Below, piece by piece: positions 53,199 to 62,714 of a DNA stretch of 64,000 bases. Source of the DNA: Gammaproteobacteria bacterium (GTDB lineage Bacteria > Pseudomonadota > Gammaproteobacteria > Pseudomonadales > Azotimanducaceae); the NCBI GenBank assembly GCA_009840545.1, contig VXNM01000003.1, positions 1-64,000 on the forward strand. The letters are read 5' to 3'. Under the pieces are notes generated by a model. The model had not been told where the DNA came from. It did not search any database and saw only the letters and a list, made by a program, of their open reading frames with translations. A program made the translations under genes and the position numbers. Positions within the stretch are counted from its first letter, which is position 1. The number at the start of each line of letters is the position of its first letter.

Positions 53199-54467
53199 AT
53201 GACTCATCAGCCGATCGTAAAGCGTGTTTGTTTCGTTGGATTTCTGGTTTCTTGCTTTGCAACGATCGGATCTGAAGTTGAATCGTTGTCTCTTGCTCAA
53301 GCGGAGGAAATTGCGCTCACAGAGGAACCTCAAGTTGTGTCCTTCAACATTCAGGCGAACGCGTTCGATGAAATCGCAGAATCGAGCATGAGTTTGCCAG
53401 ACGTACAAATTCGGTCCGGTCTCTTGAACTTTCCTCTACAGCATGGCGGATTTCAGACAGAAGGAATGACTCAGTTGTCATTTGGTGTGAGACAGAACAT
53501 TCCTCCGAAAGGGCAAAGAACAGCGCTCTTTCAGAAAAATGAGCATCTCGCTGAGGAAAAACGGGAATTGGCACGAGATCGCCGGCAAGACGTGCTCCTT
53601 GACGTACGTCATGCATGGCTAGAAGCCTACTATCAAGATCGTGCAGTGATGTTAATTGTCGATTCTCGCGGGCTGTTCGTAGATCTTGTAGAGATTGCTA
53701 CTTCCCTGTACTCGGTTGGTAAGCGCAATCAAAACGATGTGTTCCAAGCCGAGTTGGAACTTCTTCGATTAGACGATCACTTGACCCACACAAAGCAACT
53801 TCAACGTGAAGCATATTTGCGACTAGGTCAATTGCTGGGACAGGAAGTAACCATTCCGGTGGCGGACGATCTTCCGGATTGGAATTCTGTGCCCGAATTG
53901 AATCATCTCAAAGAATCTCTTCGAACCCACCCAAAGTTAGCTGCAATTGACGCCAAGAAAAGTGCGGATGGTGCACAGCGGCGCTATGAAGCATCCAATT
54001 TGAACCCAAAATGGGCTATAGATCTTGGATACAGCTTCCGAGACGGAAAGCTTCCCAGTGGAGAGTCACGGTCCGATTTCATCAGTGCTTCGGTCTCGGT
54101 CAATCTACCCTTATGGAGCCGTGAAAGTCTGCGTCGAAAAATGTCGGCCGCTTCTCTCAGAGCAGACTCGAAAGCTCAAAGCAGCATTTCTGTTCTCAGA
54201 GACCTTCACTACGAACTTACAACAGCCCACACGCGGTGGAATACTCTTTCAGATAGGGTCAAAATGTATGACGATCAATTGATTCAGCAATCGAGTGACA
54301 ACGCACAAGCAACTCTCGGTTTGTATCGAAACGAAGGAGTAGGGCTCTCCGAGGTCGCACGAAGCTACATAGACCAAATTAACACTCAGCTTGCTTATCA
54401 ACGGTTAATTGTTGATCGATTGAAAGTTTACGCAAAAATCGACTCTCTAGTGGACGGCCCCCCATGA
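53199..54467 (+). CDS. cusC: CusC-type outer-membrane factor (TolC family)
   Basis: 422 aa from the ATG at 53199, which opens a signal-like segment (VKRVCFVGFLVSCFATIG). It has two TolC repeats with coiled-coil helices, including LSLAQAEEIALTEEPQV, GQRTALFQKNEHLAEEKRELARDR and GLYRNEGVGLSEVARSYID. It forms the outer-membrane exit duct of the Cus efflux pump. The stop overlaps the cusB start by 4 nt. The original in-frame start at 53046 is rejected because the added residues look noncoding. Confidence 0.85.
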   Translation: MTHQPIVKRVCFVGFLVSCFATIGSEVESLSLAQAEEIALTEEPQVVSFNIQANAFDEIAESSMSLPDVQIRSGLLNFPLQHGGFQTEGMTQLSFGVRQNIPPKGQRTALFQKNEHLAEEKRELARDRRQDVLLDVRHAWLEAYYQDRAVMLIVDSRGLFVDLVEIATSLYSVGKRNQNDVFQAELELLRLDDHLTHTKQLQREAYLRLGQLLGQEVTIPVADDLPDWNSVPELNHLKESLRTHPKLAAIDAKKSADGAQRRYEASNLNPKWAIDLGYSFRDGKLPSGESRSDFISASVSVNLPLWSRESLRRKMSAASLRADSKAQSSISVLRDLHYELTTAHTRWNTLSDRVKMYDDQLIQQSSDNAQATLGLYRNEGVGLSEVARSYIDQINTQLAYQRLIVDRLKVYAKIDSLVDGPP

Positions 54468-56206
54468 AGCGTTTAACAGTCATCTTAGGCATCGCCGCCT
54501 TAGTCCTCCTGAGTGGAGGGATAGGTTTCGCCATCGCATATTTTCTTGTTCCCAAATCAGATTCTGGTCAATCTTCTGATGGCTCGGGCGAAAACGAGAT
54601 TCTCTATTGGGTCGCACCGATGGACCCAAACTACCGACGAGACAAGCCCGGAAAGTCTCCTATGGGAATGGATCTAGTGCCGGTTTATGCGGACAGCGCT
54701 TCGTCAGAAGAAGATGTGGTGCTGGTCGATCCCCACGTGGTTCAAAACCTTGGAGTGCGCACCGAACCGGTGAAGAACGGACGCCTTAATCGCCAGGTTC
54801 GGACAGTCGGTTATATCGAGTATGACGAAAATGCCATGCACCACGTCCATACTCGCGTCGACGGCTGGATTGAAAAGCTAAGTGTCAAGGCTCAGGGAGA
54901 TCCAATAAAACAGGGACAAATCCTCTTTGAAATCTACTCCCCGACTCTGGTAAACGCTCAGCAGGAATACTTGATGGCTAAGTCGGGTTCCGATGAGGAC
55001 ATCACCGTCGCCTCAAGAGAACGCTTGGAGTCGCTTGGACTGACCAAAGAGCAAATCGACGAGCTAGACGATTCACAGACCGCCAGTCAACGTGTACGTG
55101 TCTATGCCAAGTCCGACGGCGTTGTAGGTATGTTGGGGGTCCGAGAGGGGATTTTTGTTACTCCATCCACTCACGCAATGTCGATCGCAGAGCTGGATCG
55201 AGTGTGGCTAGTTGCGGAAGTCCTAGAACGTCAAGCTGGATACGTCGAGGTCGGGCAAGCCGTTGAATTCGAACTTGATTCGGCACCTGGAAAAACCTAC
55301 AAGGGCGAGGTGGACTACGTGTATCCGGAGTTGGATCCCGTCTCTCGAAGTTTAAAGGTTCGTATCACCTTTGATAGGGGTAAGGATGTAGTTCGCCCCA
55401 ACATGTTCGCTCGAGTGAAAATTTTGGTTGAAGGCTCTGAACCGGTTCTTCACGTTACAAGTACGGCAGTGATTCGTGGTGGGCTCACGGACCGCGTCGT
55501 ACTGGATCTAGGAGATGGACGATTTCGATCCACTCCTGTAGTGATCGGCATGGAAGCAGATGACCGCGTGGAAGTACTCGAGGGACTCAAGTCAGGCGAC
55601 AAGATTGTGACCTCAGGACAATTCATGATCGATTCCGAATCGAACATAGAAGCTGCGCTGGCTCGTTTCGAAGAGGCGAAAAAGGAGGCGGCTCGACCGA
55701 CCAAAGTTTCAGTTAATGCCACAGTTCGTGGAAGCACGAGAGACGAGAAAAAGATTCGTGTCAGGCACGGCAGGGTACCAGAGTGGGGCTGGATGGCGAT
55801 GACCATGAACCTGGAAGTGGCGGATGTCGTAATGCTCGACGATGTGGAGATTGGGCAGGATGTGATTCTCGATATAGAGAGACTTGAAGACGGTGGGTAT
55901 GTAATAGTCGATATCCATCCCAGTGATGTTCCTACCAAAGTCTCAGTGGATGGAGTAGTTCGAGGCAGAAATAGAGAAAAGAGCACGGTTCGTGTGGAAC
56001 TTGATCCTGTACCCGAATGGAGTTGGGATGCAAAGACAAGGGGCCTGAGAGTGCAAAAAGTCGAAATGCTCGATGATTTGCAAATGGGGCAGGAAGTGAC
56101 TATTGATATCGAAAAATTGGAAGGCAGCAACGTCATAGTTGAAATTCGTCCGAAGAAAGAAGATGTCACCGATTCAGAAGACCCAGCTGATGCTGGATCT
56201 CCCTAA
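54464..56206 (+). CDS. cusB: CusB-type periplasmic adaptor with heavy-metal-binding domain and two C-terminal CusF domains
   Basis: 580 aa. Signal/anchor segment at the start, then a heavy-metal-binding domain (APMDPNYRRDKPGKSPMGMD, about 50-70), the adaptor hairpin and barrel (VDGWIEKLSV, TLVNAQQEYL), and two repeats of about 78 aa: 412-489 and 490-568. Repeat 1 matches the CusF Cu(I) site, with His435, Trp443, Met446 and Met448 spaced as in E. coli CusF H36, W44, M47, M49. Repeat 2 keeps Trp521 but has Leu513, Lys524 and Arg526 instead of His, Met, Met. CusF is normally a separate protein; here it is fused and partly inactivated. Confidence 0.93.
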   Translation: MKRLTVILGIAALVLLSGGIGFAIAYFLVPKSDSGQSSDGSGENEILYWVAPMDPNYRRDKPGKSPMGMDLVPVYADSASSEEDVVLVDPHVVQNLGVRTEPVKNGRLNRQVRTVGYIEYDENAMHHVHTRVDGWIEKLSVKAQGDPIKQGQILFEIYSPTLVNAQQEYLMAKSGSDEDITVASRERLESLGLTKEQIDELDDSQTASQRVRVYAKSDGVVGMLGVREGIFVTPSTHAMSIAELDRVWLVAEVLERQAGYVEVGQAVEFELDSAPGKTYKGEVDYVYPELDPVSRSLKVRITFDRGKDVVRPNMFARVKILVEGSEPVLHVTSTAVIRGGLTDRVVLDLGDGRFRSTPVVIGMEADDRVEVLEGLKSGDKIVTSGQFMIDSESNIEAALARFEEAKKEAARPTKVSVNATVRGSTRDEKKIRVRHGRVPEWGWMAMTMNLEVADVVMLDDVEIGQDVILDIERLEDGGYVIVDIHPSDVPTKVSVDGVVRGRNREKSTVRVELDPVPEWSWDAKTRGLRVQKVEMLDDLQMGQEVTIDIEKLEGSNVIVEIRPKKEDVTDSEDPADAGSP

Positions 56207-56356
56207 CCTTGAGAGCAGTCTTACCTTGCAAGTCTGTCACGCTTCAGCAATAAATTGCGACAAGATTTCGACTCCGTCTAGGCCTCGAGTACAAGAGGTC
56301 TGGTCCGTGATTCATTCAGCGCTCTCACATAGTTCATCTTCAACGGACGAAGAAGC

Positions 56357-59300
56357 ATGATTGCTCGCATAATCGGTTGGTCCGTAGATAACCGCAATAT
56401 CGTGCTAATTGCTACGGCGTTCCTTGTGGTCGGCGGAGTGCTGAGCGTTTTCAGAACTCCTGTAGATGCAATTCCCGACCTGTCGGACGTTCAAGTCATA
56501 GTCAAGACAACGTTTCACGGTCAGGCTCCTCAAGTTGTAGAAGACCAGGTCACTTATCCTCTCTCTGTTGCGATGCTTTCCGTTCCGCACACAACAGCGG
56601 TTCGAGGCTATTCGTTTTTCGGCGATTCCTACGTATACATCATTTTTGAAGACGGCACCGATCTTTACTGGGCCCGCTCTCGGGTGCTTGAGTATCTCAA
56701 CCAAGTCAAGAACCAGTTACCTCCTGGCGTGACTCCAACTCTAGGTCCTGATGCAACGGGAGTTGGATGGATATTCGAATATGCATTGGTCGATAGGAGT
56801 GGAAACCACGATCTTGACCAATTGCGCAGTCTGCAAGATTGGTTTCTTAAGTACGAACTACAGACTGTGCCCGGAGTGGCGGAAGTCGCAACCGTCGGTG
56901 GAATGGTCAAGCAGTACCAAATCGTTGTGGACCCGGACCGACTTTACGCTTTTGGCCTGACTCTCAAGCAAATCCGCCAAGCGATCCAATCCAACAATCA
57001 AGAGACCGGCGGATCCGTTATCGAGATGGGCGAGGCCGAATACATGGTTCGTGCCAAGGGCTACATAACGGGTCTCGAACACCTCCAGCAGATTCCTTTA
57101 GGTATTAGTCCTCAAGGAACACCGCTTCAGCTGTCTGATGTTGCGGAATTACGCATCGGACCTCAAATGCGCCGGGGCATTGCCGAGCTCGATGGAGAAG
57201 GAGAAGTAGTTGGCGGAATTGTCGTCATGCGGGCTGGCGAGAACGCACTTGTCACTATCGACGGATTGAAACAGCGATTGGAAGAACTCAAACAGAGTCT
57301 GCCCGACGGTGTCGAGATCGTGACGACCTATGATCGTTCGAAGTTGATTACACGATCGGTTCTCAACCTTCGAAACACGCTCATCGAAGAATTCATCGTA
57401 GTAGCTCTCGTTTGCGCTCTCTTCCTATTTCACCTTCGTTCTTCGCTCGTCGTCATTCTTAGCCTGCCGATCGCCATTCTCGGTGCCTTCGCAATCATGC
57501 GAGTGCAAGGAATAAACGCCAACATCATGTCTCTAGGAGGAATCGCAATTGCGGTGGGAGCCATGGTCGACGGCGCAATCGTCATGGTGGAGAATGCTCA
57601 CAAACGATTGGAGCAACTCACTTCGTCGGGTCAAAAGATTTCCTCCGATGAACGTTGGGCGGCGATCCGAGAGGCGGCAAGCGAACTTGGACCGCCGATT
57701 TTCTTTTCGCTCGCGATCGTGACTCTCAGTTTTCTTCCCGTATTTACTCTCGAAGCCCAGGAAGGACGACTGTTCACACCTCTTGCGTTCACTAAGACAT
57801 ACTCGATGGCAGTCGCTTCAGTGCTAGCCATCACGCTCATTCCAGTATTGCTTGGCTTTTTCGTCCGAGGACGCATCCATTCAGAGCAACGTAATCCAAT
57901 CAATCGCATTCTCATAAAGGGCTATGAACCAATCCTGAACGTGGTTCTTCGTTTTCCAAAGACAATCCTTTGCCTCTGTTTGGTTCTTCTCGTTGCTGGA
58001 ATTTGGCCAGCCACGAAGCTAGGTTCTGAGTTCATGCCTCCGTTGGATGAGGGCGACTACATGTATATGCCCACAACTCATCCTGGCATTTCGGTGGACA
58101 AAGCTCGAGAACTGCTACAACAGACCGACAAACTCATAAGGGGCATACCCGAGGTGGAGAACGTATTCGGCAAAGTGGGGCGTGCTGAGACCGCCACGGA
58201 TCCAGCTCCTCTAACGATGATCGAAACAATGATTCAACTCAAGCCCAAGGACGAGTGGCGCCCGGGCACGACTATGGAGACCATTCGCGACGAGTTGAAC
58301 CGTCGAGTCCAGTTTCCTGGATTGAATAACGCTTGGGTGATGCCCATCAAGACGCGAATCGACATGCTCGCAACAGGCATCAAGACACCAGTAGGAATAA
58401 AGATCTCCGGCCCCGATCTTTCTGTGGTCGAAACGATTGGAACTTCCATTGAACGAGCTTTAGCGGATCTTCCAGGTACTGCTTCAGTATTTGCAGAACG
58501 TGTGGCGGGAGGACGCTACATCGATGTCGCAGTTGACCGTACAAGAGCAGCACGCCACGGATTGGATATCGACGATGTTCAAGAAATCGTTCGAACCGCT
58601 ATTGGAGGCATGAACGTATCGCAGACCGTTGAGGGTTTGGACCGCTATCCAATCAACATCCGTTATCCGCAGCACGTTCGAAATTCGCTTGAAAACCTCA
58701 AAATGCTTCCAATCATCACGCCGAAAGGCGCGCGCATTGCGCTAGTCGATGTCGCCGACATTGAAATAGCGGACGGACCACCCGTGATCAAGAGCGAGAA
58801 TGCCAGGCCTACTGGATGGCTCTATGTCGACATCCTAGGTAGAGACTTGGGATCGTATGTAGCTGAAGCCCGAGAAGTTGTGGCGAACGAGGTTGATCTG
58901 CCGCCGAACTATTCGTTGCAATGGTCCGGACAATACGAATACCTCGTACGAGCTCAACAACGACTAGCAATTATGGGACCGTTAACCCTAGCGATTGTCT
59001 TATTGCTTCTGTACTTGAACTTTCGGCGCATCGCGGAAGTGTTCTTGATAATTGGGACCATTCCCTTTGCGCTGATTGGTGGTGTGCTGTTGCTTTACTT
59101 TCTCGACTACGACATTTCGATAGCTGTCGGTGTTGGCTTTATAGCGCTTGCGGGGGTTGCTGTCGAACTCGGAGTCGTGATGCTCACATACATCAACATG
59201 TCAATGAATCGACGACTAGGGGAAATCGAGAAATCCGGAGACTCAGTTCAACTTGAGGATGTTCTGGGTGCCATAAGAGATGGCGCAATGCGCCGCATTC

Positions 59301-59506
59301 GACCCATCCTCATGACTACTTTGACGGTTGTACTAGGTCTCGCACCAATCATGCTAGATGAAGGCACTGGATCGGAAGTCATGCAGCGTATTGCCGCCCC
59401 CATGTTTGGCGGCATGATCAGTGCGATGGTGCTCACCCTGATAGTGCTTCCTGCACTCTACCTGCTCTACAAGAAATGGACTCTTGTAAGAAGATCCAGC
59501 AGCTAG
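56357..59506 (+). CDS. cusA: CusA-type RND Cu(I)/Ag(I) efflux pump
   Basis: 1049 aa inner-membrane proton-driven pump. TM4 reads GAMVDGAIVMVENAHKRLE, the CusA (HME4) form, rather than the acidic CzcA form. The three methionine regions used by CusA are present: SEFMPPLDEGDYMYMP, APLTMIETMIQLKP and RIDMLATGIKTPVGIK. Function is export of monovalent copper or silver with CusB and CusC. It starts 150 nt after cusB on the same strand; the gap has no recognised gene. Confidence 0.96.
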   Translation: MIARIIGWSVDNRNIVLIATAFLVVGGVLSVFRTPVDAIPDLSDVQVIVKTTFHGQAPQVVEDQVTYPLSVAMLSVPHTTAVRGYSFFGDSYVYIIFEDGTDLYWARSRVLEYLNQVKNQLPPGVTPTLGPDATGVGWIFEYALVDRSGNHDLDQLRSLQDWFLKYELQTVPGVAEVATVGGMVKQYQIVVDPDRLYAFGLTLKQIRQAIQSNNQETGGSVIEMGEAEYMVRAKGYITGLEHLQQIPLGISPQGTPLQLSDVAELRIGPQMRRGIAELDGEGEVVGGIVVMRAGENALVTIDGLKQRLEELKQSLPDGVEIVTTYDRSKLITRSVLNLRNTLIEEFIVVALVCALFLFHLRSSLVVILSLPIAILGAFAIMRVQGINANIMSLGGIAIAVGAMVDGAIVMVENAHKRLEQLTSSGQKISSDERWAAIREAASELGPPIFFSLAIVTLSFLPVFTLEAQEGRLFTPLAFTKTYSMAVASVLAITLIPVLLGFFVRGRIHSEQRNPINRILIKGYEPILNVVLRFPKTILCLCLVLLVAGIWPATKLGSEFMPPLDEGDYMYMPTTHPGISVDKARELLQQTDKLIRGIPEVENVFGKVGRAETATDPAPLTMIETMIQLKPKDEWRPGTTMETIRDELNRRVQFPGLNNAWVMPIKTRIDMLATGIKTPVGIKISGPDLSVVETIGTSIERALADLPGTASVFAERVAGGRYIDVAVDRTRAARHGLDIDDVQEIVRTAIGGMNVSQTVEGLDRYPINIRYPQHVRNSLENLKMLPIITPKGARIALVDVADIEIADGPPVIKSENARPTGWLYVDILGRDLGSYVAEAREVVANEVDLPPNYSLQWSGQYEYLVRAQQRLAIMGPLTLAIVLLLLYLNFRRIAEVFLIIGTIPFALIGGVLLLYFLDYDISIAVGVGFIALAGVAVELGVVMLTYINMSMNRRLGEIEKSGDSVQLEDVLGAIRDGAMRRIRPILMTTLTVVLGLAPIMLDEGTGSEVMQRIAAPMFGGMISAMVLTLIVLPALYLLYKKWTLVRRSSS

Positions 59507-59731
59507 TTCAGAATTCCGACGATTCCACAATTGATTCGAATTGGACATGAAATTTGCAACTTCAGAGATTGCTGAGAGAACGTGCACCCCAACTTGAGGA
59601 TCTTGCAATTTACTGCCTAACAAACCATTGATCCCCGTAGGCATCCTATAGCACTTCTACACTTAAATGGAATAGACAGAAACCGCTAGGCCAACTTTGA
59701 CTTTCTAACTATTGGCTCGAGATAGCTCGTA

Positions 59732-60097
59732 CTATGTAGATGTCGTCACCACCACCGTAGCCGCAGCAGCGGCGGCGGCGGCAGCGGCCGCTCCACTAGC
59801 CGCTGCCGCCTGCGCGGCCTGAATCGCTGCTGCAACACCGGCTTGTGCTTCATGCCCAAGAATGCACACCCGACCACTTGCCTTCAAGTTGTTCTGCCAC
59901 TGGATATCACCCGTTCGAGAGTTCAGAGCGAAGACAATTCCTGACGTTGCGGCAAAGACTATGTCTTGCTCGACAAGTATGGTGGTAATCCCAGAATGCT
60001 TAGGAAGCTTAGTTCTCCAAAGCTCCTTGCCATCGCTCTTGCGAAGGCAGACTACACGACCACTTACGCCAACATAGAGGTTGCCCCGATTCGACAT
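59732..60097 (-). CDS. two-blade PQQ-propeller-like mini-protein with Ala-rich tail
   Basis: 121 aa, no signal peptide. Two PQQ-type beta-propeller blades are visible: LYVGVSGRVVCLRKSDGKELW then a second at IVFALNSRTGDIQW. The C-terminus is a run of alanines (GCG/GCC codons) ending TVVVTTST, much richer in G+C than the surroundings. It is a close paralogue of 60140-60403 (shared GRV[VI]CLRK, DGKELWRTKLPK, VCILG). Function unknown; oligomerisation to a full propeller is possible. Confidence 0.7.
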   Translation of the reverse strand: MSNRGNLYVGVSGRVVCLRKSDGKELWRTKLPKHSGITTILVEQDIVFAATSGIVFALNSRTGDIQWQNNLKASGRVCILGHEAQAGVAAAIQAAQAAAASGAAAAAAAAAAATVVVTTST

Positions 60098-60139
60098 GTC
60101 TTCTGTTCTTATCTAGTCTGCAGTCGATTCTGGCATTGC

Positions 60140-60403
60140 CTATGACGGGGGTGAATCGCTGCCAAGGATACAAACACCTCCAACCTTAAGGCGCGTGTGC
60201 CAATCAATGTTGCCCGTTTGGGGATTCAGCGAAAAGATGTCCCCTTGTGTAGCTGCGAAAATGGCATCTTCATCTACAAGTATCGTGGTTATGTCCTTGA
60301 TCCACTTTGGCAATTTGGTTCGCCAAAGTTCCTTGCCATCCCTTTTGCGAAGGCAAATCACCCTTCCCGGCACTGCCACATACATATTGCCGCGATCCTG
60401 CAT
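60140..60403 (-). CDS. two-blade PQQ-propeller-like mini-protein
   Basis: 87 aa, no signal peptide. Blades MYVAVPGRVICLRKRDGKELWRTKLP and IFSLNPQTGNIDWHTRL. It differs from its neighbour 59732-60097 by lacking the poly-Ala tail and by a few substitutions. The two genes are 42 nt apart on the minus strand and look like a recent tandem duplication. Confidence 0.65.
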   Translation of the reverse strand: MQDRGNMYVAVPGRVICLRKRDGKELWRTKLPKWIKDITTILVDEDAIFAATQGDIFSLNPQTGNIDWHTRLKVGGVCILGSDSPPS

Positions 60404-60805
60404 GACTCTTCTCCTAATCAGTGTCGAATTGAACTATCTCTGTTCTTACATTGTTGCAGACATGATAATGACGTTGTCGATGCAATTTGAAGAGACCTTT
60501 ACTCCCCTCTGGAGTGATGACAGCATACTTTCAGCATACAGGATATTCAACGGAGCCAGGAGGTGGTTGGCGCACGCCGTCTGGAGGCGATGCATCCATT
60601 CCTAGTAGTTGGTCTTTCCATACGTTCCCATCTTGCTTTGCTCTATTACTGTATTCATGTATTTGTATACAGTACATGTCGTGTCTACAGAGGCATGTTT
60701 TATTGTGACTTCACAAGTTCAACCAATCTGGTCATCTAGCGTAGTCCATGAATTCCTCATTCCATCGGTCGTGCCTAGGCGGCAACTTCTGCTATCAGCA
60801 TAGAA
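60404..60805. other. 402-bp intergenic region upstream of the repeat-protein gene
   Basis: Between the mini-propeller genes (-) and the repeat protein (+). AT-rich, with an inverted repeat CTGTAT...ATACAG at 60649-60672, which could be a promoter or operator. No convincing ORF, RNA or terminator is recognised. A TTG at 60806 begins the next gene. Confidence 0.4.
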
Positions 60806-62656
60806 TTGAGTTCCCAGAAGAGACTTACTAGCGATAGCAGAGTGTCCAAGACAATCCGCTACTTGATTGGAGTCGTCTTCGGCGTCGGTATCTCACTGCT
60901 AGCTTGGATCGCCTTTTTGACTGTCGAGGGATGGGTCAATTCTGACAACGAAACACTTTCGTATGACAACTCGGAGACTGGTCACATTTCCGAAAGTGGT
61001 CAAGAGGGAGCGTCCTACTCAAGATCAGATTTGGGCAAGGATCTATCCGAACTAACCCAATACCAAAGCGATTTCGCTCGAAGCGTTGCTTTGTATGCAC
61101 TACTGGAACAATCAGACCGAGCAGAGCTGATCGATCTGGCAAAACGTTCCGCTACCATCGATCATTCGAGCAGACGTCGTACGACTCAGGTCGCAATCGG
61201 CCGAAAAATTGCTGCGGTAAGTACCCACTTAGCGCTCGAGGTTGCTATGGAAGTCCCGAAGTCGACGCGAGCCGGGCTATTGTTTGGCGCCTACCACGAG
61301 TGGTCAACCACGAACCTAGATGAAGCCATTGCAAGCGCTCAGACTTTGGATACGGCATCCGCACAAATTGCATTGCAGGCAATTCTGGAGACGAGAAACG
61401 ATCTATCAGACAGTCGGCAACGCGAAATCGCGGGACAATTCGGGAGGGAGGAATTTGCGTATAGACTGATTACCGAGCAAACGGCGGCATCGCATGCCGA
61501 CAATCCCAGGAGTGCTTGGCAAGCACTCATGGATGACAATATAGACAATTCCTATCAATTGCGTGAACTGCGAGAGGCTTCGTTGGGATGGGTGGAACGC
61601 GACGGACTCTCTGTCTTGTCCAATCTGTTCTCAGCTCCGACCCCTAAACTCGACAGTGACGTGCGTTCGGAGTTAATTCGCAGCATCGTAGAAATCGACC
61701 CCTCGGCAGCATTCAACCACGTTGAAGCGTTGCCCAGCGAGGAAAAAAAGTGGTTGCTAAGATCGATTGTTAGAGTATGGGCACGAATCGAACCTCAAAG
61801 AGCATTAGAGGCCGCAGCGAACATTGAACCAGACTCTGATGCTAAAACTCTATTGAATGATGTAGTTTTCTCCTGGGCTAAGAATGACCCTCATGGAATA
61901 CTTTCTGGAATTGAACAATTCGACCACGAACTGAGATTGGAAGCTGCCGAGTACGCGATTTCCTTCATTGCTATCAAGGATCCAGAGGAAGCGGCGAGAA
62001 TTGTTGAGGAACTTCAATCGAAAGTAAGCAATACGTCCAGCATCGAGCACGGTCTCATCGATCACTGGTCGCAAAGCGACCCACGTGCGGCTTTAGATTG
62101 GTTGCTCGAAGACTCTGGAAGAGGCGACACCCGACGCAGAAGCTTCATCGAGAAGACGCTACGCGCACTAGCTCATGTGGATTCTCAATACGCATTCCAG
62201 ATCGGCTTAGAGCAACCGTTGGTTGGGGAATATAACGTTGGCTTGGAATCCGATGTCATCAGTGAACTTTCGACATTTGACATCGAAACTGCTCTATCTC
62301 TTCTGCCCAAGGTTCGTGAGGAGTCGAAGAGCATTTCATACGTGTGGGTGGGCCAAGCTCTTGTGAAGAAGCGAGATCCCAATAGGGCAATGGAGCTTGG
62401 CGAGCAAGTGCCCGAATCCCGTCGTGACTATTACTACGGTTCAATTGCCGGTGAGTGGGCTACAACCAATCCCATTCAATTGTATGAAGAGCTTGAGCAA
62501 ATGCCAGGAGCAACGCTACGGTCGACTATGGCGAGGCAATTGCTGTTCAACAACATAAGCAGTCCTATCCTCACTAAGGATCAAGTTGAACATGCGAGGT
62601 CGCTACTAACAGAAGAAGATGCAAGCTATATCGATCAATGGGAACAACGCCAGTAA
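60806..62656 (+). CDS. single-TM protein with long helical (HEAT/TPR-like) repeats, function unknown
   Basis: 616 aa, TTG start. One TM segment at about 18-40 (IRYLIGVVFGVGISLLAW); the rest is predicted helical and likely periplasmic. Recurring blocks of the form W-x(3-5)-[DN]P-x-x-A are visible (WARIEPQRALEAA, WAKNDPHGILSG, WSQSDPRAALDWL), a repeat unit of roughly 35-40 aa. It is paralogous to the next gene. No enzyme motif is seen. I do not recognise the family. Confidence 0.75.
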   Translation: MSSQKRLTSDSRVSKTIRYLIGVVFGVGISLLAWIAFLTVEGWVNSDNETLSYDNSETGHISESGQEGASYSRSDLGKDLSELTQYQSDFARSVALYALLEQSDRAELIDLAKRSATIDHSSRRRTTQVAIGRKIAAVSTHLALEVAMEVPKSTRAGLLFGAYHEWSTTNLDEAIASAQTLDTASAQIALQAILETRNDLSDSRQREIAGQFGREEFAYRLITEQTAASHADNPRSAWQALMDDNIDNSYQLRELREASLGWVERDGLSVLSNLFSAPTPKLDSDVRSELIRSIVEIDPSAAFNHVEALPSEEKKWLLRSIVRVWARIEPQRALEAAANIEPDSDAKTLLNDVVFSWAKNDPHGILSGIEQFDHELRLEAAEYAISFIAIKDPEEAARIVEELQSKVSNTSSIEHGLIDHWSQSDPRAALDWLLEDSGRGDTRRRSFIEKTLRALAHVDSQYAFQIGLEQPLVGEYNVGLESDVISELSTFDIETALSLLPKVREESKSISYVWVGQALVKKRDPNRAMELGEQVPESRRDYYYGSIAGEWATTNPIQLYEELEQMPGATLRSTMARQLLFNNISSPILTKDQVEHARSLLTEEDASYIDQWEQRQ

Positions 62657-62714
62657 CCAGGAAAATGAGCAAGTTATTTCGTATGAATCAAGAAAAACAT
62701 CTTGAGTCTTGTGA

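Noticed and set aside
55450-56169. Long open frame on the minus strand (239 codons)
   Set aside because: Lies antisense inside cusB over the repeated CusF part; the Ser/Thr/Pro-rich translation mirrors coding bias of the other strand.
60487-60708. 73-codon plus-strand frame in the gap before the repeat protein
   Set aside because: TTG start with no SD and a Cys/Ser-rich product without recognisable features.
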